64,000 bases of DNA from an uncultured Oscillospiraceae bacterium (GCA_947168655.1 CAMVMU010000003.1:1-64000), one strand, 5' to 3'. Shown: positions 39,088 through 49,466, counted from the first letter of the stretch. Made by a program: numbers and translations. Notes: a model not told the origin generated them from the sequence alone.

Positions 39088-39966
39088 ATGAGCGAAAAAA
39101 AGGGACGCAGCCGGAGCAAATTGGTCCGCCTGATCGGGCAGGTCGTGACGCGCTATTACGCCCACGATGTGGCGCGGGACAGCGCGGCGCTGACATACTA
39201 CCTGCTGTTCGCCATTTTCCCCCTGCTGATTTTTATCAGCGTACTGCTGGGCGCTCTGGCGCTGGATGTGGAGGGGATCACGGAGTTCCTGTCCAATGTG
39301 GCGCCGCCGGCTGTGGCGGGCATTGTGGAGAACTATCTGACATACATCTCCGAGAATACCAGCAGCCAGCTGCTCTGGTTCAGCCTGGTCTTTTCCATCT
39401 GGTTTCCCATGCGGGCCACCAGCTGCCTGATGCACTCCGTACGCAAGGCGCTGGGCTATGGAACGCCCCAGAGCATCTGGGGCAGCACCCTGCGCACGCT
39501 GATTTTTGCCGTGCTGCTGATTGTCACCATTGCGCTGACGACGCTGCTGTCCATGGTGGGCGGACGTGCGCTCCACTTTGTATCCGAACGGGTGGAGATC
39601 CCGGATGGCTTTATCACCGCATGGAGTTACCTGCGCTTTGTTTTGATGGCGCTTGTCATGGCGACCATGCTGGGGGCGCTCTACATGCTGGCCGTGGGGG
39701 AGCGCATGCCGGTGCGCCGCGTACTGCCCGGTGTTGTCAGTTCCCTGGTGGCATGGCTGCTGGTGAGTATGGCCTTTTCCTATTATGTGGAGCATTTTGC
39801 CCATTATGCGGAACTATATGGCTCTATCGCCACAATTGTGGTGGTGCTGTTATGGCTCTATTGGAGCGGCTCCGTGCTGATCATGGGCGCGGAGCTCAAC
39901 GGCGCTTTGCTGGAGGTGTGGGGCCGGAGCAACAGCCCGGCGGAGACCGGGAAAGAGGAGGAATAG
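39088..39966 (+). CDS. YihY/BrkB-family membrane protein
   Basis: DSAALTYYLLFAIFPLLIFIS and multiple TM segments. Confidence 0.85.
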   Translation: MSEKKGRSRSKLVRLIGQVVTRYYAHDVARDSAALTYYLLFAIFPLLIFISVLLGALALDVEGITEFLSNVAPPAVAGIVENYLTYISENTSSQLLWFSLVFSIWFPMRATSCLMHSVRKALGYGTPQSIWGSTLRTLIFAVLLIVTIALTTLLSMVGGRALHFVSERVEIPDGFITAWSYLRFVLMALVMATMLGALYMLAVGERMPVRRVLPGVVSSLVAWLLVSMAFSYYVEHFAHYAELYGSIATIVVVLLWLYWSGSVLIMGAELNGALLEVWGRSNSPAETGKEEE

Positions 39967-39970
39967 CAGC

Positions 39971-41335
39971 ATGAGGATCGTAATAGTCGGTAACGGAAAG
40001 GTGGGCTACGCCATCGCCCGTGAGATGGCGCGTGAAAACCACGATATCGTCATGGTGGACTCCGCCGCCGCTGCTCTCCACAGAGCGGACAACACCCTGG
40101 ACATCATGTGCGTGGAGGGCAACGGCGCCAGCATCAGCGTGCTGATCGAGGCGGGAGCACGCAACGCCGACCTGGTGATCGCCGTGACGGATAAAGACGA
40201 GACCAATCTGGTTTGTGCCTTGATCGCCAAAAAGCTGGGCGCCCGCCATACCATTGCCCGTGTCCGCAATCCCGAATACCACCGCGATGCGGAAACGCTG
40301 AAGCGGGAGATCGGTCTGGACATGGTCATCAATCCGGATCTGAGCGCGGCCCGGGAGATCGCCCGGATCCTCAGCTTCCCAACGGCGTTTTCCGTGGAGC
40401 CCTTTGCCCGGGGCCGTATCGACATGATCGGCATCCAGCTGACGGGCGGCGACAAGCTGGTGGGAAAGACCCTCGGCAGCCTCGGGATCCCCCGCCTGGC
40501 CAACGTGCTGGTCTGCGCCGCCGAGCACCGCGGCGAGCTGCTGATCCCCAACGGCAGCTTCACCCCGTCGGAGGGGGACAAGCTCTATATGATCGGCACC
40601 AAGCCGGAGATGCAGAAGATCCTGCTGGATATGGGCCGGACCCAGCAGCGTATCAGGACGGTGTCCATACTGGGCGGCAGCCGCACGGCGGTATATCTGG
40701 CCTGGGAGCTGGCCCGCACAAAGACCCGGGTGCGCTTGATGGAACTGAGCCATGAAAAATGCCTGCGCCTTGCGGCGCAGCTGCCCCATGCCATGATCAT
40801 CGAGGGGGACGGCACGGACAGCGACCTGCTGCAGAGCGAAAACATCTTTGACGCCGACGCCTTCATCTCCCTGACCGACCGGGATGAGGAGAACCTGCTG
40901 ATGGCCATGAACGCCCAGCGCATGGGCGTGCCCAAGGTGGTCGCCAAAATGAACCGGCCCAACTACATCGGGCTGGTGCGGGATACGGGGATCGACAGCA
41001 TCATCTCCCCCAAGGACATCACCGCCAATCAGATCACCCGGTATGTCCGAGCCATGGCGAACGGTGAGGGCAGCGCCGTGGAGAGCCTCTATAAGATGCT
41101 TGACGGCACCGTGGAGGCACTGGAGTTTACAGCCACCGCTTCCAGCGCGGCTGTACTGAACAAGCCGCTGATGGAATTGAGTTCCAAGCTCAAGCAGGGC
41201 ATTCTGGTGGCAGCTATCGCCCGGGGCGACGACATCATCATCCCCGGCGGCATGACCTCCATCCGGGAGGGCGACCGCGTGGTGGTTGTCAGCAAGGCAG
41301 TGGGGCTGAAGGATCTGAAAGATATCCTGGCGTAA
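39971..41335 (+). CDS. trkA: Trk potassium uptake NAD-binding protein
   Basis: MRIVIVGNGKVGYAIAREMARENHDIVMVD; duplicated RCK N and C domains. Confidence 0.88.
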   Translation: MRIVIVGNGKVGYAIAREMARENHDIVMVDSAAAALHRADNTLDIMCVEGNGASISVLIEAGARNADLVIAVTDKDETNLVCALIAKKLGARHTIARVRNPEYHRDAETLKREIGLDMVINPDLSAAREIARILSFPTAFSVEPFARGRIDMIGIQLTGGDKLVGKTLGSLGIPRLANVLVCAAEHRGELLIPNGSFTPSEGDKLYMIGTKPEMQKILLDMGRTQQRIRTVSILGGSRTAVYLAWELARTKTRVRLMELSHEKCLRLAAQLPHAMIIEGDGTDSDLLQSENIFDADAFISLTDRDEENLLMAMNAQRMGVPKVVAKMNRPNYIGLVRDTGIDSIISPKDITANQITRYVRAMANGEGSAVESLYKMLDGTVEALEFTATASSAAVLNKPLMELSSKLKQGILVAAIARGDDIIIPGGMTSIREGDRVVVVSKAVGLKDLKDILA

Positions 41336-41386
41336 AAGACGGTAAACAAGGAAGGACCTCCCGCTCATTGGCGGGAGGTCCGCTTT

Positions 41387-42064
41387 CTATTCCGGCAGCA
41401 CGGGGCCGCCATCTTCGTTCCAGGGCAGAAAAAAGGCAGGGATCCCCTCTGCCGCCGGGGCAATGGCGTACATCTGATAGAACAGGAAGAGTCCCTGCTC
41501 CGTTAAATAGAACCGGTCGCTGTTGAAGGCGGTACGCAGACGCCTCTGCCAATCGGGGTGGTAAAGCGCAACGCCCTGTTGCTGCTGCAGACGGATCTGC
41601 GCCGCTGCGGCGGACAGCAAATGACGGCGCCATCGCCTTCCCTCCGGAAAGAACCGGCTCAGCGGCACCAGGGATGCGTCCGTCAGGTCCCAGGTCTCGC
41701 TGCGGCGCAGTACCATGCGCCGAGCGCTGCAGCGCTCCACGGTGTCGGTGTAGAGGCTGAGCAGACCGTCCGTATGCAGTGTAACCACAGTGTCAAGGCC
41801 GATCTGCCACTCCGGCAGAGCGCCGCCGTTCTCGCGTGCCGCCGCCAGCGCTTCCTGCGCCTGGGGCAGCAGTACGCTTTGGCAGTAGGAGAAAAACGCC
41901 CGCCCGTACGCCGCGTAATAGCGGTTGAAGGGACGGCCGCCCGTTCCCTCCCATTGCGGCAGGCGGAGCCGGGCAGTCAGCAGCGGCAGATCGTCCGGCG
42001 GAAACGAGCGGCACTCATCGGTAAACAACAACTGTCCCTGCAAAAAAAACACCTCTCTGCGCAT
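41387..42064 (-). CDS. Hypothetical protein
   Basis: 225-aa ORF with plausible upstream signals. Confidence 0.5.
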   Translation of the reverse strand: MRREVFFLQGQLLFTDECRSFPPDDLPLLTARLRLPQWEGTGGRPFNRYYAAYGRAFFSYCQSVLLPQAQEALAAARENGGALPEWQIGLDTVVTLHTDGLLSLYTDTVERCSARRMVLRRSETWDLTDASLVPLSRFFPEGRRWRRHLLSAAAAQIRLQQQQGVALYHPDWQRRLRTAFNSDRFYLTEQGLFLFYQMYAIAPAAEGIPAFFLPWNEDGGPVLPE

Positions 42065-42186
42065 ATTCTCTGCCCCAATCTATGAAATAGCGTGCAAAAA
42101 CGTGAAAATAATCCGTCTGGGTGTTTACTTTCGCTCACTAATATGTTAATATAACCACATATTTAAACGTAGAGGGAGGGTTTAGC

Positions 42187-42498
42187 ATGGCCAGATTGGC
42201 AAAATCAAAGATCGCGCGCAAGGAAAAGAGCGACCTGTTGTATCGGGCGATCATGACGCTGAAGACAGAGGAGGAGTGCTACCGCTTCTTCCAGGATCTG
42301 TGCACCATCTCGGAGCTGCGCTCCATGGAGCAGCGCTTTGAGGTGGCCAAGCTCCTCAGCGAGGGCATGATCTATACGGATATTCTGGACAAGACCGGCG
42401 CATCCAGCGCCACCATCAGCCGCGTCAACCGCAGCCTGCTGGGCGGCACCGGCGGTTATGAGGAAGTGCTGGACAGGCTGAAGGAGACAGAGGAATAA
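42187..42498 (+). CDS. YerC/YecD family TrpR-like regulator
   Basis: LKTEEECYRFFQDLCTISELRSMEQRFEVAKLLSEGMIYTDILDKTGASSATISRVNR. Confidence 0.9.
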   Translation: MARLAKSKIARKEKSDLLYRAIMTLKTEEECYRFFQDLCTISELRSMEQRFEVAKLLSEGMIYTDILDKTGASSATISRVNRSLLGGTGGYEEVLDRLKETEE

Positions 42499-43238
42499 TG
42501 GGCTGCTACGATCAGCTGGCTGCCTGCTACGATGAGCTGACAGAGGACGTGGCCTACGAGAAGCGGGCGGACTATCTGGAAAAGCTGTTCCGCCGTGCCG
42601 CCATGCCGGTCCATACGGTGCTGGATCTCGCCTGCGGGACCGGCACCATGACATGGCTGCTGGCCGGACGGGGCTATGAGATGATCGGCGTGGACGGCAA
42701 CGAGGAAATGCTGGCCAAGGCTATGGAGAAGTACGGCAGCGTAGAGGCGGAGCCTCCCATCTTTTTGCACCAAACCATGCCGCGGCTGGATCTCTACGGC
42801 ACGGTGGACGCGGCAATCTGCTGCCTGGACAGCCTGAATTACCTGACCCGTCCCGCCGATGTGAAGCGGACGTTTCAGCGGCTGCGCCTGTTCATCGCTC
42901 CCGGCGGACTGCTGGTGTTCGACGTAAACACTCTGGAGAAATTCCGCACCCTGGACGGGCAGGTCTTTCTGGACGAGACGGAGGACGCCTACTGCGTCTG
43001 GCGGACGGAGTACAGCCGCAGGATCTGCACCTATTACATGGATCTGTTCCGCCGCCGGACCGACGGGACCTGGGACAGAAGTCTGGAGATCCACCGGGAG
43101 CGGTACCACACGGTGGAGGAGCTGACGGCCTGGCTGCAGGAGGCGGGGTTTGGAAAGATCCGGGTCTACGGCGATGGGAAGCTGCGCCGCCCGGCAGAGG
43201 AGGAGCAGCGGATCTATTTCTCCTGTGTGCGGCTATGA
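42498..43238 (+). CDS. Class I SAM-dependent methyltransferase
   Basis: VLDLACGTGTMTWLLAGRGYEMIGVDGNEEML. Confidence 0.88.
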   Translation: MGCYDQLAACYDELTEDVAYEKRADYLEKLFRRAAMPVHTVLDLACGTGTMTWLLAGRGYEMIGVDGNEEMLAKAMEKYGSVEAEPPIFLHQTMPRLDLYGTVDAAICCLDSLNYLTRPADVKRTFQRLRLFIAPGGLLVFDVNTLEKFRTLDGQVFLDETEDAYCVWRTEYSRRICTYYMDLFRRRTDGTWDRSLEIHRERYHTVEELTAWLQEAGFGKIRVYGDGKLRRPAEEEQRIYFSCVRL

Positions 43239-43251
43239 GGGAGGCAGAGGC

Positions 43252-43536
43252 GTGTATCGTACGTTTTTTTATATCATGATCCTGCTGCTGGTGGTTGCCG
43301 CCCACTGCGCGCTGATATGGCACACGGAGAAAATGAAAGAGGACAGGCAGCCCTGGAGCAGGGGAACCAAGATCCCGCTGGCGGTGCTGGCCGCACTGTG
43401 CATAGCAGCGGTAATTGGCGGGCTGATTGTGGTTCTGGCCCATCTGGATCCCACTGCCAGCCATGCGCTGGCCGGAGTTGCCCTGCTGATGGCGATCTGG
43501 TTTGATTTCCGCCTGGGCCGCGCCTGCGGCAAATAA
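43252..43536 (+). CDS. Small membrane protein
   Basis: Hydrophobic ORF with GTG start. Confidence 0.45.
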   Translation: MYRTFFYIMILLLVVAAHCALIWHTEKMKEDRQPWSRGTKIPLAVLAALCIAAVIGGLIVVLAHLDPTASHALAGVALLMAIWFDFRLGRACGK

Positions 43537-43561
43537 GAAGAACAAGAGGAGTTTTACAAAG

Positions 43562-44461
43562 ATGAGTGACCGCATTGTCAGAGCCATTTCCACCGACGGA
43601 TTGGTACAGGCTGCAGCGATTTGCAGCCGCGATCTGGTGGAGCGTGCCCGGCAGATCCACCATACAACGCCCACCGCCACCGCTGCGCTGGGACGTGCGC
43701 TGTCCGGCGCAAGCCTCATGGGCAACGCCCTGAAGGGGCAGGGCGCCAGCCTGACGCTGCAGTTCAAGGGCAACGGTCCTCTGGGCACGGTGCTGGCCGT
43801 GTCGGACAGCCTGGGCAACGTGCGGGGCTATGTGACGAATCCGGAGACGGACCTGCCCCTGCGGCCGGACGGCAAGCTGGACGTTGGCGGCGCCGTGGGT
43901 CACGAGGGGACGCTGACGGTCATCAAGGATCTGAATATGCGGGATCCCTATGTGGGCACCGTGGATCTGCTGGGCGGCGAGATTGCCGAGGATATCGCCG
44001 GCTACTTCGTGGAGTCGGAGCAGATCCCCACTGCCTGCGCTCTGGGCGTACTGGTGGATCGGGATCAGAGTGTCCGTTCCGCCGGCGGCTATCTCATCCA
44101 GCTGATGCCCGGCGCCACGGAGGATACCATTGTGAAGGTGGAGGGCGGCATCATGGCCGCCGGGGCCGTATCGTCTATCCTGGAAAAGGACGATGATCCG
44201 GAGCACCTGCTGCGCACGGTCATGTCCGATTTTGAGCTGCACATTCTGGATACCGAGCCGGTGGAATACCGCTGCTACTGCTCCCGCGAACGGGTGGAGC
44301 GTGCGCTGATCTCCCTGGGGGCGGAAGAGCTGGAGGGGATCCTGAGGGAACAGGGCGGCTGCCAGATGACCTGCCAGTTCTGCGACGCGGTATATGAATT
44401 TTCCGCCGCCGAACTGGAGGCGCTGATTGCCGGGCTGCGCGGCGACGGTTCAAAAAATTGA
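43562..44461 (+). CDS. hslO: Hsp33 redox chaperone
   Basis: RIVRAISTDGLVQAAAI; C-terminal CYCSRERVERAL...CQFCDAVYEF zinc Cys motif. Confidence 0.92.
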   Translation: MSDRIVRAISTDGLVQAAAICSRDLVERARQIHHTTPTATAALGRALSGASLMGNALKGQGASLTLQFKGNGPLGTVLAVSDSLGNVRGYVTNPETDLPLRPDGKLDVGGAVGHEGTLTVIKDLNMRDPYVGTVDLLGGEIAEDIAGYFVESEQIPTACALGVLVDRDQSVRSAGGYLIQLMPGATEDTIVKVEGGIMAAGAVSSILEKDDDPEHLLRTVMSDFELHILDTEPVEYRCYCSRERVERALISLGAEELEGILREQGGCQMTCQFCDAVYEFSAAELEALIAGLRGDGSKN

Positions 44462-44480
44462 AATTTTTCAAAACTTTTTA

Positions 44481-44509
44481 TTGACAGAGCCTGCCCGGTT
44501 TAGTATAAT
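44481..44509 (+). promoter_or_regulatory. tRNA cluster promoter
   Basis: TTGACA-17-TATAAT. Confidence 0.8.
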
Positions 44510-44540
44510 AACCCTTGCCGTTCTCGAGGCGGCAAGGGAC

Positions 44541-44617
44541 GGGAGCATAGCTCAGCTGGTTAGAGCACCTGCCTTACAAGCAGGGGGTCACTGGTTCGAG
44601 TCCAGTTGTTCCCACCA
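44541..44617 (+). tRNA. tRNA-Val(TAC)
   Basis: Cloverleaf; CCTGC CTTACAA GCAGG anticodon arm; encoded CCA. Confidence 0.93.
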
Positions 44618-44624
44618 AACATAT

Positions 44625-44701
44625 GGCCAAGTAGTTCAGTTGGTTAGAACGCCAGCCTGTCACGCTGGAGGTCGTGGGTTCGAGCCCCATCTTGGTCGCC
44701 A
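44625..44701 (+). tRNA. tRNA-Asp(GTC)
   Basis: Cloverleaf; anticodon GTC; encoded CCA. Confidence 0.93.
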
Positions 44702-44704
44702 TAT

Positions 44705-44780
<76 letters not shown>

Positions 44781-44783
44781 TTT

Positions 44784-44859
44784 GCGGGCGTAGCTCATCT
44801 GGTAGAGCGCGACCTTGCCAAGGTCGAGGTAGCGAGTTCGAGCCTCGTCGCCCGCTCCA
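44784..44859 (+). tRNA. tRNA-Gly(GCC)
   Basis: Cloverleaf; anticodon GCC; encoded CCA. Confidence 0.93.
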
Positions 44860-44898
44860 AAAACAAAGGACACCTTACCGGGTGTCCTTTGTTTTTGG
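44859..44898 (+). terminator. Terminator after tRNA-Gly
   Basis: AAAAACAAAGGACACC TTACC GGGTGTCCTTTGTTTTT. Confidence 0.8.
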
Positions 44899-44994
44899 AA
44901 CAGATAGAAGATGAGCGCCTTGCGGTACATGCTGGTTGTGCCTGCGAGTACCGGATATCCAGACAAACGTCTCCATAATCGCCAAAATCGCCCC

Positions 44995-45023
44995 TTGACA
45001 AAGCCGGAGGGCTATATTATAAT
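44995..45023 (+). promoter_or_regulatory. tRNA-Cys promoter
   Basis: TTGACA-17-TATAAT. Confidence 0.8.
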
Positions 45024-45057
45024 ACCCATCGAGCCTTTGGGCAGAACAATGAAATAT

Positions 45058-45132
45058 GGTGACATAGCCAAGTGGTAAGGCAAGGGTCTGCAAAACCCTC
45101 ATTCCCCGGTTCAAATCCGGGTGTCACCTCCA
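45058..45132 (+). tRNA. tRNA-Cys(GCA)
   Basis: Cloverleaf; anticodon GCA; encoded CCA. Confidence 0.92.
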
Positions 45133-45330
45133 GACGAAACCCTGTAGTCGCAATGACTACAGGGTTTTTTGTACCTGCTTGGGGTTTTGTTTTCGCTTTT
45201 TTTGTTGATTTCCTGATTCAAAATGTATAAAATTGAGCAAAACTATCAGAAACCAAGACCGGACCGCGCGGGGCGGGAACCGCCACGGCGTGCCGATCTG
45301 CTTTGACAAGTGTTGAAAAGGAGAATACCC

Positions 45331-46191
45331 ATGATCTACGATACCGCCATTATCGGCACCGGCCCCGCCGGTGTCTCCGCAGCCCTAACCCTCAGAGCAA
45401 ACGACAAGAAGTTCATCTGGATCGGCAGCAAGACCTTCAGCGACAAGGTGGGCAAGGCCGAGCGGATTGCCAACTATCCCGGCCTCCCCATGGTCACCGG
45501 ACAGGAGATGAACGACGTTTTCCGCCGCCAGTGTGAGGAACTGGATATTGCCATCGAGGACCGGATGGTCACCTCCATCATGAAGTTCGGCGACCACTAT
45601 GCCCTCACCGCCGGCAGCGAATTCTACGAGACCTATACCATCATTTTTGCCACCGGCGTTGCCAACGTGGGCACCCTCCCGGGCGAGGGGGAGCTGGTGG
45701 GCAAGGGCGTCAGCTACTGCGCCACCTGCGACGGATTCCTGTATAAGAACAAGACCATCGCCGTGATCTGCACCGCCAAGCGGTTCGAGCATGAGGTGGA
45801 GTTCCTGTCCGGCCTTGCGGCCAAGGTGTACTATTTCCCGCTGTACAAGGATCCCTCCCGGTTCGGCGAAAACGTGGAGATCATGAGCGAGCGGGCGGTA
45901 AAAATGAACGCGGAGAACGGCCGCCTGGCCTCGCTGACCTTGAAGAACGGCGAAGCTGTCTCGGTTAACGGCGTGTTCTGCCTGCGGGAAAGCGTGTCTC
46001 TGGCCACGCTCCTGCCGGGCCTCGCCACGGAGCAGGGGCACATCGCCGTGGACCGGGCCATGGTGACCAATCTGCCCGGCGTCTTTGCCGCGGGCGATTG
46101 CACCGGAAGACCCTATCAGTACGTGAAGGCCGCCGGCGAGGGCAACGTGGCCGCCCACAGCGCCATTGAGTACCTGGCGTCTCTCCGGTGA
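45331..46191 (+). CDS. Thioredoxin reductase-like FAD/NAD(P) oxidoreductase
   Basis: DTAIIGTGPAGVSAALTLRA; SYCATCDG redox CXXC; VFAAGDCTGRPYQYVKAAGEG. Confidence 0.85.
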   Translation: MIYDTAIIGTGPAGVSAALTLRANDKKFIWIGSKTFSDKVGKAERIANYPGLPMVTGQEMNDVFRRQCEELDIAIEDRMVTSIMKFGDHYALTAGSEFYETYTIIFATGVANVGTLPGEGELVGKGVSYCATCDGFLYKNKTIAVICTAKRFEHEVEFLSGLAAKVYYFPLYKDPSRFGENVEIMSERAVKMNAENGRLASLTLKNGEAVSVNGVFCLRESVSLATLLPGLATEQGHIAVDRAMVTNLPGVFAAGDCTGRPYQYVKAAGEGNVAAHSAIEYLASLR

Positions 46192-46348
46192 TCAGGACGG
46201 GATTCCGGCCGGGCGACCCGGGAGAGTTTTTCCAAATGATTTCCAATGCCGGTTTGTAAAAACGAAAAAAATGATCTTCAAGTCCGGGCGCAACTGCCCC
46301 AACAGCAAAGACACGCCATAGCGTGTCTTTGCTGTTTTTTTATGGCGC

Positions 46349-46401
46349 TTGACAATCGCAGGCTTTTCTGTTACACTCTCGAAGGTGTTCCATTTGGAAC
46401 A
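46349..46401 (+). promoter_or_regulatory. Promoter plus TGTTCCA-TT-TGGAACA palindrome upstream of the Crp/Fnr-type gene
   Basis: TTGACA-17-TACACT at 46349-46377; palindrome at 46386-46401. Confidence 0.65.
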
Positions 46402-46417
46402 GATTTGAGGTGGAAGT

Positions 46418-47044
46418 GTGGCGGAAAAAGAATTCGATCTGTCGGAGCTGTTCCTGTTTGACGGCGCGCAGGATGCGCTGACCGAGGTGGGGGAGGCGGA
46501 GTTGGCAGCCTATCACCGGGGAGAGCTGATCCTTGAGGGCGACAGCTGCCGCCGTGCGCTGGGCGTGCTGCTGCGGGGCCGGGCAGAGGCGGTGTCCCCG
46601 GCAAAGGAGACGGCGGTGCTGTCCACCTTTGGGCCGGGCGCGGTGTTCGGCGCGGCGGCGCTGTTCGGCATGGAGCAGTCCTACGTCAGCCGGATCCGGG
46701 CTGTGACCGACTGCACGGTGCAGTTTCTGCCGGAGGAGATGCTGGAGCGGCTGTTTTTGCGCTATCCCCGCACGGCGGTGAACTACATTGCCTTTCTGTC
46801 GTCCCGGGTGCGGCTGCTCAACGGCAAGATCGCCGTGCTGGAGCAGAACGATGCCGAAAGCAGGCTGTACCGCTATCTGACGGAGAACTGCAGCAGGGAT
46901 GGACGGCTGAGCAGCCGAATGACCATGAAGAGCCTGGCGGCTACGCTGAACATGGGCCGTACCAGCCTGTACCGCGCCATGCAAAGCCTGGAGGAAAAAG
47001 AATTAATTGTCCGGAAGGACGGAAAAATGGAGGTTATCAGATGA
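46418..47044 (+). CDS. Crp/Fnr-family regulator
   Basis: cNMP-like barrel and C-terminal HTH MTMKSLAATLNMGRTSLYRAMQSLEEKELI. Confidence 0.85.
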   Translation: MAEKEFDLSELFLFDGAQDALTEVGEAELAAYHRGELILEGDSCRRALGVLLRGRAEAVSPAKETAVLSTFGPGAVFGAAALFGMEQSYVSRIRAVTDCTVQFLPEEMLERLFLRYPRTAVNYIAFLSSRVRLLNGKIAVLEQNDAESRLYRYLTENCSRDGRLSSRMTMKSLAATLNMGRTSLYRAMQSLEEKELIVRKDGKMEVIR

Positions 47045-48060
47045 TGAAGAAGATTGTGAGTTTGCTGCTGGCGCTGACGCTGGTGTTTGCCCTGGCAGCC
47101 TGCGGCGGAAACCCCGAGAAGAACCCGGAGCCGGATCCCAAGCCTGTGGAAACGGCCGACCCCGTGGACATCAACCTGTACGTACTGGCCGGCCCCACCG
47201 GCATCGGCGCCGTGAATCTGCGCGCCAAGGCCGAGGCGGGGGAGACCCTGTCCAACAACTACCACGTGACCATGACCGGCGCCAACGACGAAGTGGTGGC
47301 CGCCGTGTCCAACGGTCAGGCGGACATCGCCTGCGTGGCCACCAACCTGGCCGCTGTGCTGTACAACAAAACCGAAGGCGGCGTGAAGGTGCTGGCGGTG
47401 AACACCCTGGGCGTGCTGTCCATTCTCACCAACGGGACGGAGCTGAACACCGTGGCCGACCTGAAAGGCAAGACCATTTACAGCCCCGGCCAGGGCGCCA
47501 ATCCCGAGTATATCCTGCGCTATGTGCTGCAGGGCAACGGCCTTGACCCCGACAAGGATGTGACCATCCAGTTCGTGGGCGAAGGCAGTGAACTGATGAA
47601 TGTGTGGCAGGACGATTCCGAGGCCGTCATCATGGCGCCCCAGCCGGTTGCCACCGCCCTGCTGATTCAAAACGAGGGCGCCAAGAAGGCCTTCGATATG
47701 ACCGAGGAGTGGGAGAAGGTCTCCGGCGGCGACAGCACCCTGATGATGGGCTGCGTCATCATCCGCACCGCCTTCCTGGAGGAGCATCCCGAGGCCGTGA
47801 CCGGCTTCCTGAAGGACTACTCCCTCTCCATTGAGGCTGCCCAGAACGACGTGGAGGGCACTGCTGCCCTGTGCGAGCAGTTCGGCATTATCCCCAAGGC
47901 TCCCCTTGCCAAGCAGGCCATTCCCCAGTGCGGTTTGACCTTCGTGGCCGGCGCGGACATGAAGGCCCAGCTGAACGGCTATCTGTCCGTGATGTTCGAG
48001 GCCAATCCCAAGAGCGTGGGCGGCAAGCTGCCCGCCGATGACTTCTATTATGTCGGCTAA
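47041..48060 (+). CDS. ABC transporter substrate-binding lipoprotein (NMT1/SsuA-like)
   Basis: Lipobox LVFALAACGG; NLAAVLYNKTEGGVKVLAV. Confidence 0.82.
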   Translation: MMKKIVSLLLALTLVFALAACGGNPEKNPEPDPKPVETADPVDINLYVLAGPTGIGAVNLRAKAEAGETLSNNYHVTMTGANDEVVAAVSNGQADIACVATNLAAVLYNKTEGGVKVLAVNTLGVLSILTNGTELNTVADLKGKTIYSPGQGANPEYILRYVLQGNGLDPDKDVTIQFVGEGSELMNVWQDDSEAVIMAPQPVATALLIQNEGAKKAFDMTEEWEKVSGGDSTLMMGCVIIRTAFLEEHPEAVTGFLKDYSLSIEAAQNDVEGTAALCEQFGIIPKAPLAKQAIPQCGLTFVAGADMKAQLNGYLSVMFEANPKSVGGKLPADDFYYVG

Positions 48061-48799
48061 AAAATGGCAGACTGCCGCCGCTGTGGCCTTCTGGATCGCA
48101 GCGTGGCAGTTGGGCGCCATGCTGGCCAATCGAAAACTTCTGATCGCAATCCCTACGCCGGTAGACACGCTCCGTGCCCTGTGGCGTCTGGGCGGCACAA
48201 CGGATTTCTGGCTTACGGTGGGCGCGTCCGCCCTGCGCATTTGCCTGGGCTTTGCTGTGGCGGTGCTGGTGGGTACGGCCTGCGCCGTGCTCTCGGAGCG
48301 GTGGGGGCTGTTCCGCGCCGCGTCGGAGCCGCTGCTGCGCCTTGTCCGGGCGGTGCCGGTGGCGTCGGTGACCATTCTGGTGTTTCTCTGGCTTCCCCGG
48401 GAGCGCATCCCCGGCTTTATTGCCTTCCTGACGGTCTGCCCCATCGTGTGGAGCAACGTGGCAGGCGGTATCCGCAATACTGACCGGGGACTAACGGAGA
48501 TGGCCCGCGTTTTCGGCATGGGGCGCTGGGAGATCCTGCGGAAAATCACCCTGCCGGAGATCCGGCCCTACTTCACAGCGGCTGTCGCCACAGGTCTGGG
48601 CTTCGCCTGGAAGTCCGGCGTGGCGGCGGAGATCATCTGCCGCACGAATCTGTCTCTGGGCAGTATGCTCTGGAGCAGCAAAAGCGCCGTGGCCTATGAC
48701 GAGGTGTTTGCCCTGACGCTGGTGATCGTGGTGTGGAGCGTGGCGCTGGAGAGCGGCGCCCGCGCCCTGCTGAAAGGAGGCCGCCGTGATCCGGTTTGA
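48038..48799 (+). CDS. ABC transporter permease
   Basis: GLTEMARVFGMGRWEILRKITLPEIRPYFTAAVATGLGFAWKSGVAAE. Confidence 0.88.
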   Translation: MTSIMSAKKWQTAAAVAFWIAAWQLGAMLANRKLLIAIPTPVDTLRALWRLGGTTDFWLTVGASALRICLGFAVAVLVGTACAVLSERWGLFRAASEPLLRLVRAVPVASVTILVFLWLPRERIPGFIAFLTVCPIVWSNVAGGIRNTDRGLTEMARVFGMGRWEILRKITLPEIRPYFTAAVATGLGFAWKSGVAAEIICRTNLSLGSMLWSSKSAVAYDEVFALTLVIVVWSVALESGARALLKGGRRDPV

Positions 48800-49346
48800 G
48801 AACGTGACCTTCGGCTATCGGGGCAAACAGCCGGTGGTCGAAAACCTGAATCTGGAGATCCGTCCCGGTGACCGGCTGTGTCTGTTCGGGCCGTCAGGCC
48901 GGGGAAAGACAACGGTGCTGCGGTTGCTGATGGGGCTGGAGAAGCCCCGCAGAGGCCATATCACCGGTACGGAGGACCTGCGTTTTTCCGCTGTGTTCCA
49001 GGAGGACCGGCTGATTGCCGGAAAAACGGTGCTGGAGAACGCCACGCTCTTTGCGGAGGAAACCGCCGCGCGCGCCGTGCTGGAGCGGCTGGGGCTGGGG
49101 GAGGTGCTGGACAGCCTGCCCGGCGAGCTCTCCGGCGGACAGCGGAGGCGCGCCGCCCTGGGCCGCGCCCTTGCCCACCCCTTTGACGTGCTGGTGCTGG
49201 ACGAGGCGCTGACGGGATTGGACGAGGCGGCGGCGCAGCGATGCCTGGCAGTCATCGACGAGATGGCCCGGGACAAAACCGTGGTTATGGTCACCCATGA
49301 CCGCACCCGCGCGCAGGCGTTGGGCGCGGCAGTGACGGAACTGTAA
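48786..49346 (+). CDS. ABC transporter ATP-binding protein
   Basis: LFGPSGRGKTTVLRLLMG; LSGGQRRRAALGRALAHPFDVLVLDEALTGLD. Confidence 0.9.
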   Translation: MIRFENVTFGYRGKQPVVENLNLEIRPGDRLCLFGPSGRGKTTVLRLLMGLEKPRRGHITGTEDLRFSAVFQEDRLIAGKTVLENATLFAEETAARAVLERLGLGEVLDSLPGELSGGQRRRAALGRALAHPFDVLVLDEALTGLDEAAAQRCLAVIDEMARDKTVVMVTHDRTRAQALGAAVTEL

Positions 49347-49466
49347 AAACACCCCATAAGGCGTCTGAGCCCACAGATGGCGCAGACGCTTTTGCTTGAC
49401 AAGCGTGACACCGAAGAGTAGGATAAAAGAAAGAAGAGGCATTGTTGCCGATGAGGAGGGACAGAA

